NCBI RefSeq assembly: GCF_900102545.1
Contig: NZ_FNBN01000004.1
Span: 519,899 to 583,898, forward strand
Source: Chitinophaga filiformis
Lineage (GTDB): Bacteria > Bacteroidota > Bacteroidia > Chitinophagales > Chitinophagaceae
DNA: 64,000 bases
Direction of reading: 5' to 3'
Both the position numbers and the translations under genes were made by a program. Under the pieces are notes generated by a model that did not search any database, was not told where the DNA came from, and worked only from the letters and a program-made list of their open reading frames with translations. Numbering within the stretch: the stretch's first letter is position 1; each line of letters starts with the position of its first letter. Shown here in pieces: positions 51,422-59,655 of this stretch.

Positions 51422-52486
51422 ATGAAGCAGTTTTTTACGAACACCTTGCTGGAGTGGAACAAACATGAGAACACCCGCTCTATGCCATGGAAAGGTGAGA
51501 AAGACCCCTACCGGATATGGCTGTCTGAAATTATTCTCCAACAAACGCGTGTAGAACAGGGATGGGCTTATTATGAGCGGTTCATACTGAACTACCCGAC
51601 AGTACAGGAACTGGCGGCCGCGCCGGAAGAAGCGGTATTCCGCCTGTGGCAGGGACTCGGTTACTATGCCCGCTGTAAAAATATGCTGGCTGCTGCCAGA
51701 CAGATCGTATCGGCGTACCACGGTCACTTTCCCAATACATATGAAAGCATACAATCGCTCAAAGGTATTGGCCCTTATACGGCTGCGGCCATTGCTTCCT
51801 TTGCGTATAATCTGCCCCATGCTGTTCTGGACGGTAACGTATTCCGTGTACTGTCCCGCTTCTTTGATATAGATACACCAATAGACAGTACCGCAGGTAA
51901 AAAACAATTCGCCGAACTGGCTCAGGAGTTACTGCCTCACGGACAGTCGGCTTCGTATAACCAGTCCATTATGGACTTTGGTGCTGTAGTATGTAAGCCT
52001 CAGCAACCTGCCTGCAGTACCTGTCCCCTGGCCGGCAAATGCAAAGCCTTCCAGCTGGGACTTACCGGATTACTGCCTGTTAAGACAAAGAAGCTGGTTA
52101 TTAAAAAGCGTTTCTTCTATTACATTGTGTTACAGTATAAAGACCAGGTTTACATTCGCAAACGCATAGAAAACGATATCTGGCAGAACCTTCACGAGTT
52201 CATTCTCATAGAAACTCCCGGTCCGGAAGACGTAACAGCGTTACAGTCTTCAGCTGCTTTTAAAGACGTTATGAAAGATATACGTTACAACATGGATGCG
52301 GTTTCCGGGACATTTAAACAGCAGCTTACACACCAGACAATCCATAGCCAATTCCTCATGCTATCAGTCAACAAAAGGCCTGAAATGCCCGGCTACATGG
52401 CCATTCCACGGAATCAACTGGATCATTACGCCTTTCCAAAAACCATCACTGACTTCCTCAGTAACAGGGAACTTACCCTATTCTGA
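51422..52486 (+). CDS. mutY: A/G-specific adenine DNA glycosylase
   Basis: 354 residues. It removes adenine mispaired with 8-oxoguanine. Catalytic Glu in SEIILQQTRVEQG (about 35-47), helix-hairpin-helix LKGIGPYTAAAIASFAY (about 112-128), and catalytic Asp in LDGNVFRVLSR. The 4Fe-4S ligands appear as C-x6-C-x2-C-x5-C (CKPQQPACSTCPLAGKC, about 193-209). The C-terminal NUDIX-like domain (about 225-350) recognises 8-oxoG. The ATG at 51422 is the first possible start after a perfect -7 element. Followed by ssb, gldE and gldD, the usual Bacteroidota order. Confidence 0.97.
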   Translation: MKQFFTNTLLEWNKHENTRSMPWKGEKDPYRIWLSEIILQQTRVEQGWAYYERFILNYPTVQELAAAPEEAVFRLWQGLGYYARCKNMLAAARQIVSAYHGHFPNTYESIQSLKGIGPYTAAAIASFAYNLPHAVLDGNVFRVLSRFFDIDTPIDSTAGKKQFAELAQELLPHGQSASYNQSIMDFGAVVCKPQQPACSTCPLAGKCKAFQLGLTGLLPVKTKKLVIKKRFFYYIVLQYKDQVYIRKRIENDIWQNLHEFILIETPGPEDVTALQSSAAFKDVMKDIRYNMDAVSGTFKQQLTHQTIHSQFLMLSVNKRPEMPGYMAIPRNQLDHYAFPKTITDFLSNRELTLF

Positions 52487-52665
52487 TACGAAAACTGACT
52501 GTTTACCAACAGCGCCCAACTTGCTGCGGCAAGGTATTTGAGCTAAACTATACGTTAAATTTTTCACTGTCGATTTGAAAAAAACATTAACTTTAGAAAG
52601 GTTGTTCATTTAAAAGAAGCGTATATTTTCAATAGTTTAAAATCAATAGATTAAAACCTGCAACA

Positions 52666-53121
52666 ATGAGAGGTGTTAATAAAGTAATCCTGATTGGCAA
52701 CTTGGGTAGAGATCCAGACGTACAGTTCTTAGAAGGTAATATTGCTGTAGCCAAATTCTCTCTGGCAACGACAGAAACATTCAAAGACCGGGCTGGCAAG
52801 CTAATATCCCAAACAGAATGGCATACGGTAGTATTATGGCGCGGACTGGCTGAACTGGCCCAAAAGTACCTGCACAAAGGAAGTCTCGTTTATATAGAAG
52901 GACGCCTCCGTACCCGCAGCTGGGAAGACAAAGAGGGTAATAAGAAATTTGCCACTGAGGTGGTGGGCGATAATCTGGTTATGCTGGACAAACGTATGGA
53001 CCTGAACAACTCTGAACACGCCATACATCATAGCAATACAGGTAGTAACACTGGTGACAATTTCCCCAATATGGAAATCCCCCCCCAATTAAACGATACA
53101 GCGGACGATCTTCCTTTTTAA
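52666..53121 (+). CDS. ssb: Single-stranded DNA-binding protein
   Basis: 151 residues. OB fold at about 1-108: starts MRGVNKVILIGNLGRDPDV, then WHTVVLWRGLAELAQKYLHKGSLVYIEGRL. A flexible Asn/Ser/Thr-rich linker follows, and the acidic tip DDLPF is the conserved docking tail for replication and repair proteins. Coats ssDNA in replication and repair. It has its own 180-base upstream gap after mutY, so it may be transcribed separately; TAACTTTAG about 75 bases upstream is a weak -7 candidate. Confidence 0.97.
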   Translation: MRGVNKVILIGNLGRDPDVQFLEGNIAVAKFSLATTETFKDRAGKLISQTEWHTVVLWRGLAELAQKYLHKGSLVYIEGRLRTRSWEDKEGNKKFATEVVGDNLVMLDKRMDLNNSEHAIHHSNTGSNTGDNFPNMEIPPQLNDTADDLPF

Positions 53122-53180
53122 CTATCCGATAAAAAATATTAATTCTTTTTTGCTTGATAATCCCTTTATGGGACATTACT

Positions 53181-53188
53181 TATATTTG
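53181..53188 (+). promoter_or_regulatory. -7 promoter element (TATATTTG) for gldE
   Basis: Perfect TAnnTTTG match 51 bases before the assumed gldE start. TTG-containing sequence at 53149-53156 may serve as the upstream element, but spacing is longer than usual. Confidence 0.55.
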
Positions 53189-53238
53189 CATATAGGGAAA
53201 GCGATTCAATTTAAGACCTGAATTACTTTCCCATTTTT

Positions 53239-54651
53239 TTGGAACTTACTTTGCTATACGCAGGGAGTTCTAATATTTATCACTCAAAGTTGAACAATTT
53301 GTACACCTATCCGGCAAGCATTCTATCTGGTAAGCTTACCCTGTTGCAAGCAGCGGCGCCAATCGCCACTCCGAACGTGGTTATTTATCTGCTTGTGATA
53401 TTCATACTCCTACTCATGGCGTTCATTGTTTCCGGTGCTGAAGTGGCGTTCTTTTCCCTGAACTATAAAGATCTGAATGCCCTGAAAACGAGACAGAATA
53501 CCAGTGGTAAGCTGATTACCAAACTCCTGGAAAAGCCCCGCTCCCTGCTGGCCTCCCTCCAGATAGCTGGCATCCTCCTATCCCTGGCGTTTATTATGGT
53601 TACCAGCTACCTCATCACCCAGATGGAAGATCTTCAGACCTTCCCTGTAGTGTCTCTGGTAGTACGTATAGCCATTATCATTTTTGTGCTGCTCTTCTTT
53701 GGCCAGGTGCTTCCCCGCGTATGGGCAGCCCAGAACAATATCCGTTTCGCTACCTACTTTGCCTGGTTTGTTAGCATTGTACATGCTACCCTGGAACCGG
53801 TAAGCGATTTCTATGTAAGCCTCAGCGAAAGCATAGAAGCCCGCTTCTTTCACAGAGGCAGCGGCGCGGTGAACTACCAGGAGATAGACGAGGCCATTGA
53901 AATGAGCGTAGATCCTACCGCTTCCCAGGAAGAAAAGAATATTCTGAAAGGCATCCTCAAATTTGGCAATATCACCGTTAAACAGATCATGCATACCCGC
54001 CTGGATGTATCAGGTATTGAGTATGAAGATCCCTTTGACATTGTCGTAAAAAGGGTGGCTGACCTCCATTATTCCCGTCTTCCGGTATACAAAGGCAACC
54101 TCGATAACATCGTGGGTGTAATCCATACCAAAGACCTCCTGCCCCACCTCGATAAAGGCAAAAACTTTGACTGGCATACCGTTATGCGGCAGCCTTTCTT
54201 TGTACATGGCCATAAACTGATCGAAGACCTGCTGTCTGAATTCCAGACCCGGCGTATGCATTTTGCGGTTGTCGTGGACGAATTCGGGGGTACCTCCGGT
54301 ATTGTTACCCTGGAGGATATCGTGGAAGAGGTGATCGGCGATATCAAAGACGAATTTGACGAAGAAGAATTCAACTACAGTAAAGTAGACAACTATACCT
54401 ACGTATTTGAAGGCAAGACCATGCTCAATGACGTCTGCCGTATTATGAATATCGCTCCGGATACCTTCGAGGTAGTAAAGGGCGAAAGCGACTCTATCGG
54501 AGGCCTGATCCTGGAACTGGCAGGTAAATTCCCTGAGGAGAACAGCGTAATATCCCACGACGACTACGATTTCACCGTACTGGAAGTAAGCAAGATGCGT
54601 ATCCAGAAGGTACAGGTGACGATCAGGCAGAATGTGGAAGACGAGAACTAG
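53239..54651 (+). CDS. gldE: Gliding motility-associated protein GldE (CNNM/CorC-type, CBS pair)
   Basis: About 470 residues. CNNM membrane domain (three to four helices, about 48-185; IVSGAEVAFFSLNYKDL is typical). A CBS pair covers about 210-335 (VKQIMHTRLDVSGIEYED; SRLPVYKGNLDNIVGVIHTKDLL; VVVDEFGGTSGIVTLEDIVEEVIGDIKDE), then a CorC/HlyC C-terminal domain to 465. In Flavobacterium johnsoniae GldE works near GldD in gliding and type IX secretion. No ATG precedes the first helix: the start must be TTG or GTG, with TTG at 53239 the most upstream, so the N-terminus is uncertain. gldD follows by 29 bases. Confidence 0.92.
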   Translation: MELTLLYAGSSNIYHSKLNNLYTYPASILSGKLTLLQAAAPIATPNVVIYLLVIFILLLMAFIVSGAEVAFFSLNYKDLNALKTRQNTSGKLITKLLEKPRSLLASLQIAGILLSLAFIMVTSYLITQMEDLQTFPVVSLVVRIAIIIFVLLFFGQVLPRVWAAQNNIRFATYFAWFVSIVHATLEPVSDFYVSLSESIEARFFHRGSGAVNYQEIDEAIEMSVDPTASQEEKNILKGILKFGNITVKQIMHTRLDVSGIEYEDPFDIVVKRVADLHYSRLPVYKGNLDNIVGVIHTKDLLPHLDKGKNFDWHTVMRQPFFVHGHKLIEDLLSEFQTRRMHFAVVVDEFGGTSGIVTLEDIVEEVIGDIKDEFDEEEFNYSKVDNYTYVFEGKTMLNDVCRIMNIAPDTFEVVKGESDSIGGLILELAGKFPEENSVISHDDYDFTVLEVSKMRIQKVQVTIRQNVEDEN

Positions 54652-54680
54652 TGCAGGACTTTTAATTACAAGAAGCTACT

Positions 54681-55277
54681 ATGAAATTAACCGGGAATAC
54701 TCTTTGTCTGCTGTTGCTGCTGGCCTTTTCCGCCTGTCAGCAAAACTATACACCCAAGCCGCGCGGCTACTTCCAGATCAACTTTCCTAAGCGGGAATAC
54801 CGCCTGTTTGACGTTCCCGGCTATCCATACACCTTCGAGTATCCTGTCTATGCCTCTGTCGTGAAAGACAGTCTCTTTTTCGGCGAGAAAACCGAAAATC
54901 CCTACTGGATCAATGTGGAGTTTCCATCCCTGAATGGCAAGATCTATATGAGCTATAAAGAGATTGGCAAAGGCGGAAAGAACGATTTCCAGCAGCTGGT
55001 GAACGACGCCTTCAAAATGACCTATAAACACACCTATAAGGCTGAATATATCGAAGAAAAGGCTATCAACACCCCTTTCCACGTAACGGGCCAGTTCTAC
55101 GACGTAGGCGGTAATGCTGCCTCTGCCAAGCAATTCTACGCTACCGACTCCACCAAACACTTCCTCAGGGGCGCCCTTTACTTTGATGCCACCCCCAATG
55201 CTGACTCCCTTGCTCCGGTACAGCAGTTCCTGCAGCAGGACATGTGGCACATGGTGGAAACATTGAAGTGGAGGTAG
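54681..55277 (+). CDS. gldD: Gliding motility lipoprotein GldD
   Basis: 198 residues. Lipoprotein signal LLLLLAFSAC with cysteine at about 19, then the highly characteristic YTPKPRGYFQINFPKREYRLFD. GldD is an essential gliding/type IX secretion lipoprotein in Bacteroidota. It follows gldE by 29 bases, the standard arrangement. Its presence implies T9SS-dependent gliding or secretion in this organism. No other gld/spr genes are in the window. Confidence 0.95.
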   Translation: MKLTGNTLCLLLLLAFSACQQNYTPKPRGYFQINFPKREYRLFDVPGYPYTFEYPVYASVVKDSLFFGEKTENPYWINVEFPSLNGKIYMSYKEIGKGGKNDFQQLVNDAFKMTYKHTYKAEYIEEKAINTPFHVTGQFYDVGGNAASAKQFYATDSTKHFLRGALYFDATPNADSLAPVQQFLQQDMWHMVETLKWR

Positions 55278-55294
55278 GCCATTTACAATTTTTG

Positions 55295-55302
55295 TACCTT
55301 TG
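55295..55302 (+). promoter_or_regulatory. -7 promoter element (TACCTTTG) upstream of the DUF3109 gene
   Basis: TACCTTTG followed by C is a perfect TAnnTTTG-type element 18 bases after the gldD stop, about 69 bases before the chosen DUF3109 start. Confidence 0.55.
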
Positions 55303-55370
55303 CGCCTTTAAAGGAGTACCGGCCAGGGATGCTCATGCCAACACATCCGGCTGCCGGCCATGGTTTTTAT

Positions 55371-55946
55371 ATGATCATCATTGACGACAAGTACATCAGC
55401 GACGAATTAATTGAGGAAAAGTTCGTCTGCAACCTCGGAGCCTGTAAAGGCGCCTGTTGCGTTGCAGGTGATTGCGGGGCGCCGCTGGATAAGGAGGAAG
55501 TAAAGATCCTGAAGAAGATATATCCGAAGATCAAGTCTTACCTGCGTCCCGATGGCATCGCTGAAATAGAGCAAACAGGCACAAATACCATAGACGATGA
55601 ATATGGTTACGTTACGCCTATTGTAAATAAAGGCATCTGCGCCTACGCCACTATCGACTCCCACGGTATTGTGGGCTGCGGCATTGAAAAGGCATTTAAC
55701 GATGGTGTAATTGACTACAAGAAGCCCATCTCCTGCCACCTCTACCCTATCAGGGTAAAGAAATACGAGTCTTTTGAGGCATTGAACTACGACCGCTGGG
55801 ATGTGTGCAAACCCGCCTGTAAGAACGGTAGAAGCCTGCGTGTGCCGGTATACCGCTTCCTGCGTGATGCACTGATCCGGAAGTACGGAGAGGAATTCTA
55901 CCAGGTGCTGGACAAGATCGCCACAAAACAGTATAAGGCGGAATGA
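55371..55946 (+). CDS. DUF3109 family cysteine-rich protein
   Basis: 191 residues from the ATG at 55371 (MIIIDDKYISDELIEEKFVC); in-frame ATGs at 55329 and 55335 add a non-family leader. Eight or more cysteines in patterns such as CNLGACKGACC near 20-30, CGIEKAF, SCHLYPIRV and DVCKPACKNG, suggesting metal or Fe-S binding as in the related YkgJ proteins. The biochemical role of DUF3109 is not established. It has its own promoter element after gldD. Confidence 0.88.
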   Translation: MIIIDDKYISDELIEEKFVCNLGACKGACCVAGDCGAPLDKEEVKILKKIYPKIKSYLRPDGIAEIEQTGTNTIDDEYGYVTPIVNKGICAYATIDSHGIVGCGIEKAFNDGVIDYKKPISCHLYPIRVKKYESFEALNYDRWDVCKPACKNGRSLRVPVYRFLRDALIRKYGEEFYQVLDKIATKQYKAE

Positions 55947-56070
55947 CAGTCCCTGCTGATGCTATGCCTTCATTTCCCTATCTTTACCACTACTAATTGT
56001 TGTTTAATCATACCGGGCTCCAGTAAACCGGTATGGGTTTTGTAATTCCGAATCAGCAATCCGACAACTT

Positions 56071-57447
56071 ATGCATCAGAATGCCTCCACTTTTCTTGAA
56101 AATAGTGAGAAGAAAGCGACAAACCTCAGTCATCGCCAGACGATCAATTATAACATTGGTAAGTACAATACGGCTGTCAAGGCCGGGAAACAACAGTTTG
56201 CCGATCTGAATACTGCGCGTGAAAGAGCGAAGAACATCAAGTGGAGAGCACTGGAGAATCTGGATAAACACCTGGAAGAATTTGAGACCCACTTCACCCG
56301 CCGCGGCGGCAAAGTGATCTGGGCAGAGAATGCTCAACAGGTACTGGACGAGATCCTGGCTATCTGTGAGGCCAAACAGTGCAAAAGTATTGTGAAGAGC
56401 AAGTCTATGGCTACGGAAGAAGTACACCTGAACCACTTCCTGGCAGAACATAACATCGCATGCGTAGAAACGGATCTGGGCGAATATATCCAGCAGCTGG
56501 ATAATGAGCCGCCCTATCATATCGTTACACCGGCCATGCATAAAAGCAAGGAGGATGTAGCCAGGCTGTTTGCCGACAAACTGGGCACTCCACCCAACCT
56601 CACTCCCCAGGAACTGACCATGGTAGCCCGTGAAAAGCTGCGGCAGCGATACCTGGAAGCGGAGATAGGTATTACAGGCGCCAACTTTATCATTGCAGAT
56701 ATTGGCGGTGTAGCAGTGACGGAGAATGAAGGTAACGCACGACTCAGCACAGCATTTCCTAAGACACATATCGTACTCGTAGGCATTGAAAAGATGCTGC
56801 CTTCCATCAATGATCTGGCGTTGTTCTGGCCACTACTGGCCACCTATGGCACTGGTCAGCAGGTAACGGTATATAATTCCATCTTCAGTGGCCCCCGCCA
56901 GGAAAATGAGATTGACGGTCCGGAAGAGATGTATGTGATCCTGATGGATAACGGCCGTACCAACATACTGGAAGACACGGAAGCCCGGGAAAGTCTCTAT
57001 TGCATCCGCTGTGGCTCCTGCCTGAATGCCTGCCCTGTTTACAAAAATATAGGCGGCCATAGCTATGGCACTACTTACAGCGGCCCCATTGGCTCTGTTA
57101 TCACCCCCCATTTGCAGGGAATGGACAACTTTATGCACCTCAGCTATGCCTCTTCTCTTTGCGGTAACTGTACAGAGGTATGTCCTGTAAGGATCAATAT
57201 TCACGAATTACTGCTCCATAATCGCCATAAAGCTGTTGAGGAGAACTATACCTCAGGCGGCGAAAAAATGTCCTGGTTTGGCTGGAAACAGGCAAGTCTG
57301 AGCCGCAGGATGATGAACCTGGTGGGCGGCAACACCAAGAATCTTTTCATGAAGAAGTTCTTTGCCAAGGCATGGGGAGATAACAGGGAACTACCTGTCT
57401 TTGCGCCAAAATCATTCAACCAGCTATGGAAAGAGAGAAAAAAATAG
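56071..57447 (+). CDS. LutB/YkgF-like iron-sulfur protein (lactate utilisation family)
   Basis: 458 residues. LUD domain at about 70-300 (SIVKSKSMATEEVHLN; GVAVTENEGNARLS), then two ferredoxin-like 4Fe-4S motifs, CIRCGSCLNACP (about 312-323) and CGNCTEVCP (about 364-372), and the DUF3390-type tail. In LutABC the LutB subunit transfers electrons from L-lactate oxidation. No LutA or LutC gene is next to it (a DUF3109 gene lies upstream and a 66-residue membrane protein downstream), so the complex would have to be completed elsewhere. Confidence 0.92.
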   Translation: MHQNASTFLENSEKKATNLSHRQTINYNIGKYNTAVKAGKQQFADLNTARERAKNIKWRALENLDKHLEEFETHFTRRGGKVIWAENAQQVLDEILAICEAKQCKSIVKSKSMATEEVHLNHFLAEHNIACVETDLGEYIQQLDNEPPYHIVTPAMHKSKEDVARLFADKLGTPPNLTPQELTMVAREKLRQRYLEAEIGITGANFIIADIGGVAVTENEGNARLSTAFPKTHIVLVGIEKMLPSINDLALFWPLLATYGTGQQVTVYNSIFSGPRQENEIDGPEEMYVILMDNGRTNILEDTEARESLYCIRCGSCLNACPVYKNIGGHSYGTTYSGPIGSVITPHLQGMDNFMHLSYASSLCGNCTEVCPVRINIHELLLHNRHKAVEENYTSGGEKMSWFGWKQASLSRRMMNLVGGNTKNLFMKKFFAKAWGDNRELPVFAPKSFNQLWKERKK

Positions 57448-57459
57448 TATCTTTTTAAT

Positions 57460-57660
57460 ATGACACTTATCGCTATACTGTTACCCTGGCTTTCTTTTAT
57501 TCTCAGAGGAAGAATACTTACAGGGTTGCTATGCCTGCTATTACAAATCACGCTGATCGGCTGGATACCTGCAGCTATCTGGGCATGTATATCATTACAG
57601 AACGCCCGGGAAGACAGAAGGACAAAGCGATTGATCAGGGCGATGAAGGAAAGCAAATAA
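57460..57660 (+). CDS. Pmp3/YqaE-like small membrane protein
   Basis: 66 residues with two hydrophobic helices (about 2-15 and 20-46) and a basic, charged tail (REDRRTKRLIRAMKESK). The pattern LLPWLSFILRGRILTGLLCLLLQITLIGWIPAAIWACI resembles the Pmp3/YqaE family of stress-induced membrane proteins; written out in two parts, LLPWLSFILRG and LIGWIPAAIWACI are the key segments. It starts 12 bases after the lutB-like stop. Its TAA directly abuts the TAA of the convergent TonB-fusion gene, with no spacer. Confidence 0.75.
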   Translation: MTLIAILLPWLSFILRGRILTGLLCLLLQITLIGWIPAAIWACISLQNAREDRRTKRLIRAMKESK

Positions 57661-58995
57661 TTATCTAGGGGCAAAGTGCACATCTATCTGCACGCGGGTA
57701 GCTCTTCCATCGGAAGCGGGTTTCCATTCCGGGCCTTCCTTTACAAGCCTCAATGCTTCTGCATCGCAGTCCGGCTGTAATCTTCTTGTTATTTTGATGT
57801 CTTCCAGTGTGCCATCAGGCATAACGCGGACGGACACTCTTACCCTTCCTGTTATATTTGCAGCAGCTGCTGATGCCGGATAATGTACATTTTTAGCCAG
57901 GTATTCCCTGTACTGCTCATAACCATTTACAGGTGTTGGAAGCTGATAGACGTTCTCTTGCTGATTCCTGTAAACGCCTTTTTTTCTGACACCGTAACCG
58001 CTTACAACCACATCTGCCAGTGCATTTTCCTGTTCTTTCAGTATGATATCAAGGTTATTATCCGACCGGCTTACGTCAAGCTTCTTTGAATTGAAGCCAA
58101 CAGCAGCTACCAGCAGTTTTACATCTTTTGTAGTATCAGCTACGCGGATAGAAAAGTTTCCTTCATTATCTGTCAGCGCGCCTTTATCAGTGCCCTCAAC
58201 TCTAACAGTGACGCCCGGCATTCCTTCATTATCTGAGGCTTTTACCTTTCCCTGGATCAGGCGGGTTGTCATTGCCGGCGCTGCGGGAGCAGGGGCTGCG
58301 GCAACCGGATTTCTGCCAGCCATTTCTTCAGCTGTTGCTTTATATGCAGGAGCCATGGCTACTCCCGCCATCCTTCCATCAAGGCTATCGGTAAGAGAAG
58401 GCGCTGCTGCCAATGGCGGCCTGATAGAGTCTTCCCTTTTCATTATATCAGCCATGGTTTGTTCAGCCGCAAGTGCGTTACCTGTTCTCATATCCTTGGC
58501 GGCCAGCAAAGCGGTATCCGACGGGATTGATATGGCAAGCGGCTTCTCGGGGGTAGGTTTTCCCCATGCTACCGGCTCTTCCCGGTTATAATACTGTAAT
58601 GTATCTGTAATAGAACTATCAGAAACCATCGCACGCTGAGAAGCTACAAAACCGTCTTTTGCATCTCTGTTCTGTATAAACCAGAGTAAGCCGGTACCAA
58701 TTACCAACAGCACTCCTGCAGCGGCCAGCAAGCGGTAATTGAGCACAAATACTCCTCCTTTCTTTTCTTCCTTACCCTGCACTCTTCTTTCAAGACGCCT
58801 GTTAAGATCAGCCAGATGAACTCTCTGGTCAGGTTTGCGTTCAGCAAAACCCTCCAACGCGTCAGCCAGGAACGGATCGTCCAGGGCCTGTTTCTCCAGG
58901 GCATGCATCGCCTTGTTATCCAGCTCTCCTGCCAGATATCGGCGGATCAGCTCCGGATCCACGTGATGGTTCATATGATTGTGCGCGTCAGGCAT
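57661..58995 (-). CDS. Anti-sigma-like membrane protein fused to carboxypeptidase-regulatory-like and TonB C-terminal domains
   Basis: 444 residues. The N-terminal cytoplasmic part (about 1-80; DPELIRRYLAGELDNKAMHA) is typical of anti-sigma proteins. A single membrane helix covers about 88-108. An Ala/Pro-rich periplasmic linker follows, then a carboxypeptidase-regulatory-like beta domain at about 250-325 (GMPGVTVRVEGTDKGALTDN), a SusC-style TonB-box-like VVVSGYGVRKK, and a TonB C-terminal domain (about 355-444; HYPASAAAANITGRVRVSV, MPDGTLEDIKI). The gene overlaps the upstream ECF sigma by 8 bases, so translation is coupled. It could both hold the sigma factor and energise or sense an outer-membrane receptor. 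An in-frame ATG at 58974 is an alternative start. Confidence 0.85.
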   Translation of the reverse strand: MPDAHNHMNHHVDPELIRRYLAGELDNKAMHALEKQALDDPFLADALEGFAERKPDQRVHLADLNRRLERRVQGKEEKKGGVFVLNYRLLAAAGVLLVIGTGLLWFIQNRDAKDGFVASQRAMVSDSSITDTLQYYNREEPVAWGKPTPEKPLAISIPSDTALLAAKDMRTGNALAAEQTMADIMKREDSIRPPLAAAPSLTDSLDGRMAGVAMAPAYKATAEEMAGRNPVAAAPAPAAPAMTTRLIQGKVKASDNEGMPGVTVRVEGTDKGALTDNEGNFSIRVADTTKDVKLLVAAVGFNSKKLDVSRSDNNLDIILKEQENALADVVVSGYGVRKKGVYRNQQENVYQLPTPVNGYEQYREYLAKNVHYPASAAAANITGRVRVSVRVMPDGTLEDIKITRRLQPDCDAEALRLVKEGPEWKPASDGRATRVQIDVHFAPR

Positions 58996-59566
58996 CTTGT
59001 TGTTCCATACAAATTTTCAGGTTTCGCTTACCGTTCTGAATATAGCTCTTCACTTTCTTCATATCATATCCTGTAATATCCGCTACTTCACGATAGCTTT
59101 TTTCCTTGAGGTAAAACAGGTCAACACTGCGCTTTTGCTCCTCAGGCAAAGTTTCCAGGCATTTTTCCATACCCTGCAGATGCATTTCTATGTTTACTCC
59201 GTTCTCATGATGTGCAAAAGAGTCGTTTTCCATAACGGGGAGTCCTTCGAGGGAAATTTCCCTTCCCTCCCTGTTTTTCATGGAACGCAATTTCATGAGA
59301 CAATGATTCCTGGTGAGTACATGCAGCCAGCTCTTAAAGTTCTGAACCTCATGCTGATGCAATTTGACGATCAGCTCCTCGAAGATCTGCATCACAGCAT
59401 CTTTACTTGCCTCTTCATCAAAGTAACGCAGACATACACCATATACCAGGTTCATGTAGCGTTGGTATAACGCCGCCAGATAATCCAGCTGACCGGAGCG
59501 TTTGAACTCCTGTATCAATACTGCATCATCCGCATCCTTCATGATATTCTGGTGTAAAAATGCCAT
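58988..59566 (-). CDS. ECF-type RNA polymerase sigma factor
   Basis: 192 residues. Region 2 at about 15-85 (LAALYQRYMNLVYGVCLRYF; DAVMQIFEELIVKLHQHEV) and region 4 at about 135-185 (FYLKEKSYREVADITGYDMKKVKSYIQNGKRNLK). The group is the Bacteroidota type encoded next to membrane anti-sigma genes. The downstream TonB-fusion protein gene overlaps its 3' end by 8 bases, marking it as the cognate regulator. An internal ATG at 59542 (MKDADDAVLIQEF) is a reasonable alternative start. Confidence 0.92.
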   Translation of the reverse strand: MAFLHQNIMKDADDAVLIQEFKRSGQLDYLAALYQRYMNLVYGVCLRYFDEEASKDAVMQIFEELIVKLHQHEVQNFKSWLHVLTRNHCLMKLRSMKNREGREISLEGLPVMENDSFAHHENGVNIEMHLQGMEKCLETLPEEQKRSVDLFYLKEKSYREVADITGYDMKKVKSYIQNGKRNLKICMEQQDA

Positions 59567-59600
59567 AGCTTAGATGAACAATAGTAAAGAATTTTTAGCA

Positions 59601-59631
59601 AAAAAGCACTGGCGTGTTGCCAGTGCTTTTT
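59601..59631 (-). terminator. Terminator of purH
   Basis: AAAAAGCACTGGC (59601-59613) and GCCAGTGCTTTTT (59619-59631) form a perfect 13-bp stem, loop GTGTT, about 25 bases after the purH stop; T-run on the minus strand. Confidence 0.92.
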
Positions 59632-59655
59632 AATATGCTTTATAGCCGGAAAGGC

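Noticed and set aside
56071..57447. A complete lutABC lactate operon
   Set aside because: Only the LutB-like gene is present; the neighbours are DUF3109 and a Pmp3-like protein, so no full operon is claimed.
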